Position numbers and translations under genes: made by a program. A stretch of DNA of 64,000 nucleotides, from assembly GCF_027594545.1 (NCBI RefSeq), contig NZ_CP115160.1, positions 2,241,001 through 2,305,000 on the forward strand, read 5' to 3'. Below, piece after piece: positions 45,947 through 54,652 of the stretch. Every line of letters begins with the position of its first letter. Position 1 is the stretch's first letter. The notes under the pieces are model-generated. The model worked only from the letters and a program-made list of their open reading frames with translations, was not told the origin of the DNA and searched no databases. Source of the stretch: Algoriphagus sp. TR-M9 (GTDB lineage Bacteria; Bacteroidota; Bacteroidia; Cytophagales; Cyclobacteriaceae).

Positions 45947-46453
45947 ATGAAATATCTAGTAGTTTTTTTCCTTTTATTCGCCGCTTCTTTCTCCGGATTC
46001 GCCCAGTCTACCGATTTTGTATTATTGAAAAGAGGAGCCAACCAAAAATCTCAGATCCGCTATTATCCAGGAGAGGAAATCACTTACAAAAGCACAAAAA
46101 TCGATTACTTCATCACAGATGTCATCGTGAGCATAGATCAGAATTTCATCTACCTGCGTGAAAACATCCTTTCACCTGATGCCATTACTGAAATCGATAT
46201 TCGCAAAAAGGATAAACGAAACGGAACCTTGGGTGCCATGAATGCGCTTGTACTCGGCGCCGGAGTGATTTTTCTAGGTGCAGAATCCATCAACAGCATC
46301 TACCACGACAAGGAGTTTTCCATAGATAAAGGAGTGGGACTCACCTCGGCCATTCTGATCGGTACCGGTCTGGCCATGTTGCCCTTACGCTACAAAATCT
46401 TCAAAAACCAGGGCAGAAACAAGATCCAGCTGATCCAAATGCGCATGGATTAA
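45947..46453 (+). CDS. exported protein of unknown function
   Basis: This 168-residue protein has a signal peptide (1-19, ending SGFAQ). The first half of the mature protein is beta-rich (FVLLKRGANQKSQIRYYPGE, ITDVIVSIDQNFIYLRE); the second half has two hydrophobic helices (about 95-110 and 130-147), probably membrane-inserted. I do not recognise a family. Its leader is copy C of the 92-nt module. The next gene is prfB, 68 nt downstream. Confidence 0.7.
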   Translation: MKYLVVFFLLFAASFSGFAQSTDFVLLKRGANQKSQIRYYPGEEITYKSTKIDYFITDVIVSIDQNFIYLRENILSPDAITEIDIRKKDKRNGTLGAMNALVLGAGVIFLGAESINSIYHDKEFSIDKGVGLTSAILIGTGLAMLPLRYKIFKNQGRNKIQLIQMRMD

Positions 46454-46521
46454 TCGAACTTAACTGGCAAAAGCGGATATTTTTTCTGACTTTTGCAACC
46501 TAAATTTTACACCCTAGACAG

Positions 46522-47623
46522 ATGACTTCAGAACAACTGAAAGACTTGAAAGCCCGCACTTCGGCTTTGAGGAGGTATCTTTGACTACGATCGTAAGAAA
46601 GTAGAAATAGAAGACCTAGAGGCCGTATCGGCACAGCCGGAATTCTGGAACGACCCAGATGAGGCAGAAAAAACCATGAAACAGATTCAGGCCAGAAAAG
46701 CCTGGACAGGAGCCTTCGAAAATTTGAATAAAATCATCGAAGACCTAGACGTGCTCTATGAATTTTATAGCGCTGAGGAGGTCTCTGAAGAGGAAATCAA
46801 ATCTGAATACGCCAAGGCAGAAGATGCTGTTCAAGAACTGGAACTGAAAAAAATGCTTTCCTCTCAGGAAGATCAGCTCAATGCTGTCCTGGAGATCAAC
46901 CCCGGAGCTGGAGGCACTGAGTCAAACGATTGGGCTTCCATCCTGATGCGTATGTACATCATGTGGGGCGAAAAGAATGGCTATAAAGTGAAAGAAGTAG
47001 ATGTGCAGCCAGGCGAGGTGGCAGGAATCAAATCCTGTACACTGGAATTCGAAGGGCCGCTTGCCTATGGATTTCTAAAATCCGAAACAGGCGTACACCG
47101 CTTGGTAAGGATCTCCCCTTTTGACTCTGGCGGAAGACGACATACTTCCTTTGCCTCCGTCTATGCCTACCCTGAAGTGGATGACTCCATAGAGATAGAA
47201 ATCAACCCTGCCGATGTTGAGCTGCATACCTCCCGCTCTGGCGGTGCAGGTGGACAGAATGTAAACAAGGTAGAAACCAAGGTGCAGTTGACCCATAAGC
47301 CCACCGGAATCGTGGTAGTCTGCCAGATCGAGCGTTCGCAGCTAGCCAACCGGGAAAAAGCCATGCAAATGCTAAAATCCAGGCTGTATCAGCTAGAACT
47401 GGAGAAAAGAAATGCAGAAATCGCCAAAATAGAATCCTCCAAAATGCGTGTGGATTTTGGGAGCCAGATCCGGAACTATGTCCTTCACCCCTATAAACTG
47501 GTGAAAGACAACCGAACCGGACATGAAACTTCCGATACCCAGCATGTGCTGGATGGAGGTTTGAATGAGTTTATGAAGGCATTCTTGCTGGCGCAAAGCG
47601 AAGAACAGGCGAGTAAAGAGTAG
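46522..47623 (+). CDS. prfB: peptide chain release factor 2, with programmed +1 frameshift
   Basis: Translation begins at ATG 46522; after 20 codons it meets an in-frame TGA (46582-46584) in the context AGGAGG-TAT-CTT-TGA-C. Shifting +1 at CTT (skipping T46582) continues in the long frame to 47623, giving 366 residues. This is the classical RF2 autoregulatory site: low RF2 lets the ribosome pause and shift. The Shine-Dalgarno-like AGGAGG lies at the same distance as in E. coli. The SPF codon-recognition motif (RISPFDSGG) and the catalytic GGQ (GGAGGQNVN) are intact. It is not a pseudogene. Confidence 0.95.
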
Positions 47624-47662
47624 GTGGTTTGCTACCTCAGACTTATTTCAATTAACATAGCA

Positions 47663-47688
47663 AGGCCGGGGTAACTCCCGGCTTTTCT
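47663..47688 (+). terminator. intrinsic terminator after prfB
   Basis: GCCGGG (47665-47670) pairs with CCCGGC (47677-47682) around a 6-nt loop, with flanking A and a TTTT run. The stem is short but GC-only. Confidence 0.7.
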
Positions 47689-47733
47689 TGTTTATTATAG
47701 CTTGGTCGCCTTCGGATCTGCCTTTTGAGAACA

Positions 47734-47912
47734 GGGTCGTGGGGTTGATCAGCTCCTTTATCTGCCATGGGTTGCACCCATGGTTATTGAGAGGTTTGAT
47801 CCCTTCGGGATCGTTTGATCGGCATGGTTTTTCGCCTGCGACCCACGACCACGAAGTGGTCCAACTTTTCAATACCTGTGCGCTGTGGCGTAACCGCGGG
47901 TGCAACCCGTGG
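47734..47912. repeat. cluster of four perfect or near-perfect palindromes
   Basis: Within 180 nt lie CCATGGGT/ACCCATGG (47765-47783), GATCCC/GGGATC (47798-47812), GACCAC/GTGGTC (47847-47861) and CCGCGGGT/ACCCGTGG (47894-47912), all with 3-nt loops. A longer-range pair, GGGTCGTGGG (47734) with CCCACGACC (47842), also occurs. The pattern is that of a REP/BIME composite. No ORF is credible across it; the rest of the gap to 48014 is AT-rich. Confidence 0.65.
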
Positions 47913-48014
47913 ATCTGGGAATAATGATGGGACATGGCACCATCAAAAGGTTGGAGGTTCTTTACTATGGGTACTTTAAGCTAGCTACTAATTTTTCTTA
48001 TTTTCGTGCCATAC

Positions 48015-49181
48015 ATGCGAAAACCACATTCCTTTTTCAGCCTTGATTTTTCTTTGCTCTGCCTGAGTTCATTTCTCTTTTTCGCTTCTTTCAATATGAT
48101 TATCCCGGAGCTGCCGGCGTATCTGGATAACATGGGCGGCGCGGAATATAAAGGCTTGATTATTTCTCTTTTCACACTTTCGGCAGGATTGTCTAGGCCT
48201 TTCAGCGGGAAACTGGCAGACAAAATCGGGAGAATCCCTGTGATGATGATCGGAGCTTCTGTGTGCTTTGTGGTAGGTTTGCTTTATCCTTTGCTCAGCT
48301 TCGTAGGTGGGTTTCTTTTCCTCAGGTTTGTGCATGGTTTCTCTACGGGCTTCACCCCTACTGGTGCTTCGGCGTATGTGGCAGACCTGGTTCCCTATCA
48401 GAAACGTGGAGAAGCTATGGGACTGTTTTCTCTTTTTGGGTCGCTAGGAATGGCCGCAGGACCGGCTGTAGGTGGATATTTGGCGACCATATTTACTATA
48501 GATACCGTTTTCTATGTCTCTGCATTCACTGCTATATTTTCGATTTTGATCTTATGGAGATTGAAGGAAACCCTTCCCCGCAAGGAAGCAATTTCCTGGA
48601 AAATGCTTCAGTTGAACAGAGATGAGATTATCGAGAAAAGGGTGCTTGTTCCTTCCGAGATACTTTTCTTATGCTGTTTTTCTTTTGGAGTGGTCCTGAC
48701 CATCATCCCTGATTTTTCAACCTATCTGGGAATAGCTAATAAAGGCTTGTTTTTCGGGATTTTCACTCTTTCCTCCCTGGGAATCAGATTACTGGCAGGA
48801 AAAACCTCTGATCGCTTTGGACGGGTCCCCGTTATGCGTGCAGCATGTTTTACACTGGTCTGCGCCATGCTGTTACTTGGATTGTCAGACAGCAAAGTCC
48901 TAATGATGTGCTCCGGGGTTCTTTTTGGATGTGCCGTGGGTATGTACTCTCCCACTACGGCAGCTTGGGTGGTGGACCTTTCCATTAACGAATTTAGAGG
49001 CAGAGCATTGGCTACCATGTACATATTCTTGGAGGCAGGCATAGGAATAGGAGCGCTGGCCTCAGGCTTTCTTTTTGCAAACAATCCTGAAAACTTCCAG
49101 CTCGTGTTTTTTACCAGTGCCGGATTTGCTGGACTGGCATTTGTGGCTTTGTTTTTTGTAAGAAGATCCCCGGTGAATTGA
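48015..49181 (+). CDS. MFS transporter
   Basis: The protein has 388 residues from the ATG at 48015; a GTG three codons upstream (48006) is an equally possible start. There are twelve hydrophobic helices. The MFS signature between helices 2 and 3 reads GKLADKIGRIPVMMIG, with a second copy after helix 8 (GKTSDRFGRVPVMRA), as in the drug-H+ antiporter DHA1 group. Helix 5 has a Gly/Pro-rich stretch (GSLGMAAGPAVGGYLA) typical of drug antiporters. The substrate is unknown. Confidence 0.9.
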   Translation: MRKPHSFFSLDFSLLCLSSFLFFASFNMIIPELPAYLDNMGGAEYKGLIISLFTLSAGLSRPFSGKLADKIGRIPVMMIGASVCFVVGLLYPLLSFVGGFLFLRFVHGFSTGFTPTGASAYVADLVPYQKRGEAMGLFSLFGSLGMAAGPAVGGYLATIFTIDTVFYVSAFTAIFSILILWRLKETLPRKEAISWKMLQLNRDEIIEKRVLVPSEILFLCCFSFGVVLTIIPDFSTYLGIANKGLFFGIFTLSSLGIRLLAGKTSDRFGRVPVMRAACFTLVCAMLLLGLSDSKVLMMCSGVLFGCAVGMYSPTTAAWVVDLSINEFRGRALATMYIFLEAGIGIGALASGFLFANNPENFQLVFFTSAGFAGLAFVALFFVRRSPVN

Positions 49182-49190
49182 TGGTGTTAT

Positions 49191-49298
49191 TTCCCGCAGA
49201 TTTACTCAGATCTAAATCGTAGGTTGACGCAGTTTTTTTGATAATCCAATACAATCTCAGCGATTATCTGCCACTTTTTCTGCGAATATCTGCGGGAA
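49191..49298. repeat. inverted repeat TTCCCGCAGAT ... ATCTGCGGGAA with internal CGCAG words
   Basis: The 11-nt ends (49191-49201 and 49288-49298) are perfect inverted copies. Inside, CGCAG and its complement recur several times, as in dispersed repeats of this type that I recall from other bacterial genomes. It lies between the convergent MFS and peptidase genes and may also act in termination. Confidence 0.55.
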
Positions 49299-49307
49299 GA
49301 AAATCTC

Positions 49308-50660
49308 TCAGTAGCCCAAGTACGAGCTAACTCTCGGTATTGGTATGATCTCTTGCTGTCTCCCATTGTAATAGGTCACTTTTTGACCGTCAAACAGGGC
49401 TCCTTCTTCCAGCATTATTCTCACATCCTTGTTCCACTCCGGCACAAAAACCACTGCATTCAATTCTATCGCATAGCCAGTATAGGCATGCAAAGAAAAA
49501 TCTCCTGCCCCTGGGGTATCGCCTTGATTATCCCACATGCCAATGGTGGGACCCGCAGAATGCCCATAAAACCCCAAAGGATGGGTATAAATACTTCCTC
49601 GTATGCCTTCTTCATCCATTGCTTTGCGTGAGGCTCTAAGGATTTCATTCCCTGTTCTTCCTGTCACAAAATTGGAAGTCAGAATATCCTGAACCCGGTT
49701 CCCCTGCTTAAAGGCTTTTTGCAAGTAGTCCGGCACCTGGGTTTCTCCCGCTTTCAGCACATAGGCCATTTCCTGCGTATCAGTATTTAACCTTAGGTAA
49801 GAAATCCCAAAGTCCACATGGAGCAAGTCTCCTGGCATAATCACAGAATCAGGTGCCTTGCTCGCAAAGTCTCTGTTTTGCTCCTTATTTTCCGGATCTG
49901 CTCGCTGAATATCCACCGATGGATGAAACCAAGTATCCAGTTTCAGTTCTTTGATCCTCTCCCGGTACCACCAGACCACATCATCGGTAGTGGTCACTCC
50001 GGGAGTAATCACTGCTTCGGAAAGCCCCTCTGCCACGATGGCATGGGCGATTTCTTGAATGTGCTTGTAAGTAGCCATTTCAGGCTGAGTTCTAGTCTCT
50101 AACCAGCGAACAGCCAAGGTCTGCGCGGAAACCACCTTTGATTGGAGGTTTTCTGGCAAGTATTTTAGAAAAACCTGATGCTCATGGGTGGTCAAACCGT
50201 CCGCATGACCATAGTCTTTGGAATAGTTCAAGCCGATCTTCTTTGGATTTTTCGAGGAAATCAAGTCCATTAGAGCTTGCCATTGATCAGGTTGGCTCTC
50301 CGGATCCCAAGCTCTTTTGAAAGATTTGCCTACGTCGTAGCGAGCCACTGCATAAGTTTCCACAGGAGCATTTGCCGCAGGCTGGTACATCACCAAAATA
50401 GTACGTCTTCTTGCTGCATGCCAGGTGGCAGGAAGCATGGTTCGGATTACCGGATCTTCGTTGTACTCCCGGGAAATCACCACCCACATATCCACCTCTG
50501 TCTCCGTCATCAGCTCCGGCAGTAGGTTCTCAATCCGGTATTCCAGCCAGTTATCTATCACCTCTGCTTGCTCCCGCTGGGTGAGAACTGCACTATCTTG
50601 TGCATATACAAGGGAGGAAATCAATAAAACTGAGCAAAGGTGGAGTAACTTTTTGATCAT
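49308..50660 (-). CDS. exported M24-family metallopeptidase (Xaa-Pro aminopeptidase-like)
   Basis: Starting at the ATG at 50660 gives 450 residues with a signal peptide (1-20, ending SLVYAQ); the frame runs further upstream but only through non-homologous residues. A creatinase-like N-terminal domain is followed by the pita-bread domain. Metal ligands are expected in LLHVDFGI, in the His of THPLGFYGHSAG, and in the acidic residues of AIELNAVV and LEEGALFD. The pattern departs from canonical M24 enzymes in having DFG and a widened loop, so activity should be treated as probable, not certain. It is periplasmic. Confidence 0.85.
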   Translation of the reverse strand: MIKKLLHLCSVLLISSLVYAQDSAVLTQREQAEVIDNWLEYRIENLLPELMTETEVDMWVVISREYNEDPVIRTMLPATWHAARRRTILVMYQPAANAPVETYAVARYDVGKSFKRAWDPESQPDQWQALMDLISSKNPKKIGLNYSKDYGHADGLTTHEHQVFLKYLPENLQSKVVSAQTLAVRWLETRTQPEMATYKHIQEIAHAIVAEGLSEAVITPGVTTTDDVVWWYRERIKELKLDTWFHPSVDIQRADPENKEQNRDFASKAPDSVIMPGDLLHVDFGISYLRLNTDTQEMAYVLKAGETQVPDYLQKAFKQGNRVQDILTSNFVTGRTGNEILRASRKAMDEEGIRGSIYTHPLGFYGHSAGPTIGMWDNQGDTPGAGDFSLHAYTGYAIELNAVVFVPEWNKDVRIMLEEGALFDGQKVTYYNGRQQEIIPIPRVSSYLGY

Positions 50661-50727
50661 AAGACGGTGGATTAGTCCTGAAGATAAAACAAAAAAGCTA
50701 GAATTGCGGAAAGGGTAAAAAAGTGCA

Positions 50728-52086
50728 TCAAGATACCGGAACTGCAGGATCATTTGCTTGGATCATGCGATTACTCAATTTATGAAACCTGTAAAACAAC
50801 ACCACTGCTGTCACACTCAGACCGATCAGCAGCCCGTACCAGATTCCCCGTTCAGCAAAACCTAGTTTGAATGCCAAAATATAGCCCAATGGAAGGCCTA
50901 TCACCCAGTAAGCTACCAAGGTAATCAAAGTAGGAAACCGCACGTCTTCCATTCCTCTAAGCACCCCCAACCCTGCGACCTGTATCCCATCCGAAAGCTG
51001 GAACATCCCCGCTATAATCAGCAAGGAAGCAGATAAGGCAATGACTTCAGCATTGTCTATATAGAGCGTGGGAAGGTAAAATCTCATTAAAATGAAAATC
51101 AATCCTGTGATGGCCATAAACACCAAAACCATCCCAAAAACCACCATCCCAGCCTCTCTCATACTTTTGAAATTAGCCCGGCCAATTTGGTTACTGACAC
51201 GGATCATGCCTGCGGTACTAAGCCCAGACACCATCATGTAGCTTACAGATGCCAGATTGATCGCGATCTGATGAGCAGCCAGAGCATTGACACCTATCCA
51301 CCCCATCATGATGGCAGCCGTACTGAATGCACTAACCTCAAAGATGTACTGAAACCCTGTGGGAACGCCTATTTTCAAAATTCTATTGAGCAGCAAAAAG
51401 CGTAGTTTCCCTATACCCAGTTGAAGGTTAAACACGCGATACCGTTTAGAGCGCATCACGTATATACCCATGGCAAAGGGCATCATGACTCTGGAGATCA
51501 AAGTGGCCAAGCCTGCACCATTCAAACCCATTTCCGGTGCGCCCAGGTTACCGTATATCAACACCCAGTTGAGAAAAACATTGACCAGATTGCAGAGAAT
51601 CGTGACATACATGGCCTGCTTGGTCTGGGATATACCCTCCGCCAACTGCTTAAATGACTGGAAAATCATAAATGGCAGAAGAGACGCTGTGATGATGAAC
51701 AAGTAAGGCACGGTCAGCTTCACCACCTCCTCAGGCTGATCCAAAAAATGTAATCCTTGAGCCAAGCCCACCACTACTACTGTCAGCAAAATGGCTGTGG
51801 TAATGTTGATCCAAAGCCCATGCTGAAACAGGTGACCGATTCGCTTGAACTTCCCCTTTCCTTCCGCCACAGATACCAATGGAGTAATCCCCATAGAAAT
51901 CCCCATTCCAAACATCATGATGACAAAAAATATGCTATTTCCCAGAGAAGCCGCCGCCAAAGGAACTGCCCCCAAGCGCCCCACCATCATACTATCCGCA
52001 ACACCTACCAATACCTGCCCCAGTTGGCTGAGTACCACCGGAAAAGCCAGCGTAAAAGTGGTTTTAAAATGATCCTTGATTGTCAT
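50728..52086 (-). CDS. MATE-family efflux transporter
   Basis: This 452-residue protein has twelve membrane helices. N-terminal family residues are FPVVLSQLGQVLVGVADSMM and GRLGAVPLAAASLGN; the second half repeats the pattern with FSTAAIMMGWIGVNALAAHQ. It is of the NorM type, exporting cationic compounds in exchange for Na+ or H+. It begins one base after the stop of the Nudix gene, so the two genes are co-transcribed. Confidence 0.93.
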   Translation of the reverse strand: MTIKDHFKTTFTLAFPVVLSQLGQVLVGVADSMMVGRLGAVPLAAASLGNSIFFVIMMFGMGISMGITPLVSVAEGKGKFKRIGHLFQHGLWINITTAILLTVVVVGLAQGLHFLDQPEEVVKLTVPYLFIITASLLPFMIFQSFKQLAEGISQTKQAMYVTILCNLVNVFLNWVLIYGNLGAPEMGLNGAGLATLISRVMMPFAMGIYVMRSKRYRVFNLQLGIGKLRFLLLNRILKIGVPTGFQYIFEVSAFSTAAIMMGWIGVNALAAHQIAINLASVSYMMVSGLSTAGMIRVSNQIGRANFKSMREAGMVVFGMVLVFMAITGLIFILMRFYLPTLYIDNAEVIALSASLLIIAGMFQLSDGIQVAGLGVLRGMEDVRFPTLITLVAYWVIGLPLGYILAFKLGFAERGIWYGLLIGLSVTAVVLFYRFHKLSNRMIQANDPAVPVS

Positions 52087-52087
52087 G

Positions 52088-52630
52088 CTAAAGCTCTAGT
52101 AATCTTGCTGCCTTGAGAACTCCTGCTATGCTAATAGCATCGGTAATCCTCCCATCCATTACCATTTCCAGCACATCAGCAAATGGTAGTTTCCTAATCT
52201 TCAAAACCTCAGTTTCCTCAAATTCAGTTTCACCCTGGGTCAGTTCTTGTGCTAGATACACAAATCCCACCTCGTCGGTTACGGAGTTGGAAGTATGGAT
52301 TTTCATGATTTCAGTCCATTTTCCTGCGGTCAGGCCCGTTTCCTCCTTTAACTCCCGCTTGGCACTGTCTAGCTGATCCTCTTCTAAAGGCCCTCCTCCC
52401 ATGGGGATTTCCCAGGCATACTCATCTAGAGTATATCTATACTGACCTATTATCCAGGTGTTATTATCCGCATCTATAGGAATTATGCCCATCGCCCGGT
52501 TTTTGAAATGCACCTTGCCATAGACCCCTGCATTCCCGGCAGGATTGATGATGTTGTGATGCTCCACTTGGATCCATGGATTTTCATAGATCTGGGTTAT
52601 TTTTTGCGTTTTCCAGGGGTTTTCCTCCAT
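52088..52630 (-). CDS. Nudix hydrolase, ADP-ribose pyrophosphatase-like
   Basis: This is a 180-residue protein from the ATG at 52630; an earlier ATG at 52663 lies within the terminator of the lrp gene and is rejected. The complete Nudix box is GGGPLEEDQLDSAKRELKEETGL. The beta-strand preceding it (IGQYRYTLDEYAWEIPMG) is typical of ADP-ribose/NDP-sugar hydrolases. Downstream SNSVTDEVGFVYLAQEL fits the same group. The exact substrate is not determinable. Confidence 0.88.
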   Translation of the reverse strand: MEENPWKTQKITQIYENPWIQVEHHNIINPAGNAGVYGKVHFKNRAMGIIPIDADNNTWIIGQYRYTLDEYAWEIPMGGGPLEEDQLDSAKRELKEETGLTAGKWTEIMKIHTSNSVTDEVGFVYLAQELTQGETEFEETEVLKIRKLPFADVLEMVMDGRITDAISIAGVLKAARLLEL

Positions 52631-52635
52631 TTTTT

Positions 52636-52668
52636 TCAAAAAAAAAGGGTGACAAAAAGCCACCCTTT
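52636..52668 (-). terminator. intrinsic terminator of the Lrp-type gene
   Basis: On the minus strand AAAGGGTGGC pairs with GTCACCCTTT around a TTTTT loop, followed by a long T-run. It begins 20 nt after the lrp stop codon. Confidence 0.85.
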
Positions 52669-52687
52669 AGCATTTATTACTGACTGA

Positions 52688-53182
52688 TTAAGCCGGGATT
52701 GGCATTACTTTAGAATCCTTAAAAGTAGAAAGAATCACCATGGATTGCATGGAATCTACTTCTTTGATTTCGGACACTTTTTCAAGCATCAGCTTCTGAT
52801 AGGCTGTGATGTCTTTGGCGATGATTTTCAAAATAAAGTCACCAGTACCGGTGATGTGATGACACTCAATCACCTCTGGAATAGTATTGATTTCACGCAT
52901 GAAAGCATCAATATTTGCTTTGTTGTGACCGATCAAGCTCACTAGAACAAAAGTACTCACGCCCAATCCGATTTTTTCAGGGTCTAGTTTAGCATGATAG
53001 CTTTTGATGATTCCTGACTGCTCTAGCTTCTTGACACGCTCCAGCGTGGGAGCAGGAGAAAGTCCTATATCCTTGGAAAGCTGAGCATTGGTGATTTTGG
53101 CATTGGCCTGAAGGATTTCAAGTATCCTTCTATCTATTTTATCAAACTTTATTCTTACGCTATGATCCATGATCTCTTGCAT
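52688..53182 (-). CDS. Lrp/AsnC-family transcriptional regulator
   Basis: This is a 164-residue protein (160 if it starts at the second ATG, 53170). An N-terminal winged helix-turn-helix (KIDRRILEILQANAKITNAQ, LSPAPTLERVKKLEQSGII) is followed by a RAM/ACT-like effector domain (VSLIGHNKANIDAFMREI, ECHHITGTGDFILKIIAKD). It is expected to sense an amino acid and to bind DNA as an oligomer. It has its own promoter upstream and a strong terminator, so it is monocistronic. The regulon is unknown. Confidence 0.93.
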   Translation of the reverse strand: MQEIMDHSVRIKFDKIDRRILEILQANAKITNAQLSKDIGLSPAPTLERVKKLEQSGIIKSYHAKLDPEKIGLGVSTFVLVSLIGHNKANIDAFMREINTIPEVIECHHITGTGDFILKIIAKDITAYQKLMLEKVSEIKEVDSMQSMVILSTFKDSKVMPIPA

Positions 53183-53202
53183 TTACAAAATTTTATATGG
53201 TG

Positions 53203-53233
53203 CAAAATTAATATAAATGATGATTGTTTTAAA
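53203..53233 (-). promoter_or_regulatory. promoter of the Lrp-type gene
   Basis: On the minus strand TTTA (53233-53230, one mismatch to TTTG) is followed after 19 nt by TAATTTTG (53210-53203), an exact TAnnTTTG. The -7 element is 20 nt from the ATG. Confidence 0.55.
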
Positions 53234-53379
53234 CCATTCATCAGAATTTTAAACAGGATTATCGAAATTTTCTAAATAATTATCTCTAATTGAGCGAACA
53301 ATCCTACTAAAATTCAGTGCTCACTGAGAAAAATTCAAATTTTCTCCTGTTCTAAGTTCTTAAAACGTCGAGACCGGAA

Positions 53380-54573
53380 TTAAAGTTTATTCTTTTTGAT
53401 AAATTCCCGGGCTTCCTTGTGAGCAGGGTGCTTACGCTTGGCATATTTCTTCACCTTTTTGAAGTAATCTTTGGCCAAGTCTTTCTGTCCATCCTCACTC
53501 GCCATTTTGCCCAGCTGAACCAAGGAATAGAGGTAATACCCACTTTCCTGTGATTCTGATTCCTCACCGAAAGAAAGGGTTCTGAGGTAAAATCTTTTGG
53601 CTTCTTCACGATTCCCCATCCGCTCATTGAACTGAGCCAGGTAGAAAGCTGCATACCGACCGCTGTTTGATTCATAGCCAAAGGTATTTGAATCTATTCT
53701 TTCCAATATCTGCTCAGATTCCTCCACTGCTTCTATCCATCTCCCCACTGTATAAAGGTGCCTGGCATAGGACCTGTGGAAATAGGGGTTATTTGGAAAC
53801 TTATGATGCAAATATTCTGAGATCTGAAGGGCTTTGAAAGGTTCCTTTTCCTCAGAAGCATAAAGCCTGAACAAAAAGTACTGCGCTTCCACCCGGGTGT
53901 AAAAGGCATTGTTTGCAACTTGCTCTAGCTGCTGTAGCCCAAGTTCCTTGCTACCTTTCGGGAATAAAGCCATGACAGGTTTCAGCAAAGGATAATTATC
54001 CGGAATCCACACTGAGAAATAATTAAAAAGCGCATCCCCTAGAAGCAATTCAGGATTAAACTCCTCTTCCCCCCTGCTCAGGTCCATGTATTTCAGGGCA
54101 TTTCTTCCGGCCCAGGCCGCTTTGGTCCAGCTTTTCCGCTCAGAATATAATCTGGATTGAAAACCATAAGATGCCGCAAGGAAAAAAGCGGCCTCTTTGT
54201 TGCTTTCATCTGCATCAAACATCGCCTCTGCTTTTTCTATGGCTCTGTCCAGGTATTTGACGAATATCTCGTCATACTTTTCATTGGAAACGTCCACCTC
54301 TATTCTCCACCAATAGCCCAAGGCTACCAGAAACTCGGGAAGTGGGTGATTAGGGTATTGGTGGGCAAGCACAGCAAAATCGCGCTCAGCCGTAGCAAAA
54401 TCAAAGTTGTACATGCTGTTGATGGCCGTGGTAATCCTAAATTGCAGACCTTTATCTAGGAGCAGGTACTTAGGAGAGGAAGAAATGAGAGAATCCTCCG
54501 TGTCTGCCTGCGCAAAAACACCTACCATCCCGGCGAACCACATAACTACCAATAAGCCTACTCTTTTCAACAT
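53380..54573 (-). CDS. exported TPR-repeat protein, function unknown
   Basis: This is a 397-residue protein with a signal peptide (1-22, ending GVFAQ). The rest is helical with TPR-like spacing (FATAERDFAVLAHQYPNHPL, ALQISEYLHHKFPNNPYF, ARHLYTVGRWIEAVEESEQI, GQKDLAKDYFKKVKKYAK). The C-terminus is Lys-rich. It is divergently transcribed from the membrane protein at 54653. I recognise no specific family; similar periplasmic TPR proteins are common in Cytophagales. Confidence 0.75.
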   Translation of the reverse strand: MLKRVGLLVVMWFAGMVGVFAQADTEDSLISSSPKYLLLDKGLQFRITTAINSMYNFDFATAERDFAVLAHQYPNHPLPEFLVALGYWWRIEVDVSNEKYDEIFVKYLDRAIEKAEAMFDADESNKEAAFFLAASYGFQSRLYSERKSWTKAAWAGRNALKYMDLSRGEEEFNPELLLGDALFNYFSVWIPDNYPLLKPVMALFPKGSKELGLQQLEQVANNAFYTRVEAQYFLFRLYASEEKEPFKALQISEYLHHKFPNNPYFHRSYARHLYTVGRWIEAVEESEQILERIDSNTFGYESNSGRYAAFYLAQFNERMGNREEAKRFYLRTLSFGEESESQESGYYLYSLVQLGKMASEDGQKDLAKDYFKKVKKYAKRKHPAHKEAREFIKKNKL

Positions 54574-54595
54574 AGTAATCTTTCCAATTAAGCGC

Positions 54596-54633
54596 CAAAA
54601 TTAGTTCTAATCCCAAACAAAATTTTAGATTTG
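54596..54633. promoter_or_regulatory. divergent -7 elements
   Basis: On the minus strand TAATTTTG (54603-54596) serves the TPR gene; on the plus strand TAGATTTG (54626-54633) serves the membrane-protein gene. Both match TAnnTTTG but neither has a clear -33 TTTG. Confidence 0.45.
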
Positions 54634-54652
54634 ACCAAGATTCCTCCTAAAA

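Noticed and set aside
46522..46675. prfB as a frameshifted pseudogene
   Set aside because: The in-frame TGA is the classical programmed RF2 site with correct trigger and slippery codon.
47688..47924. 78-codon frames on both strands across the palindrome cluster
   Set aside because: Open frames on both strands arise from GC-rich palindromes lacking stops; the predicted residues have no coding character.
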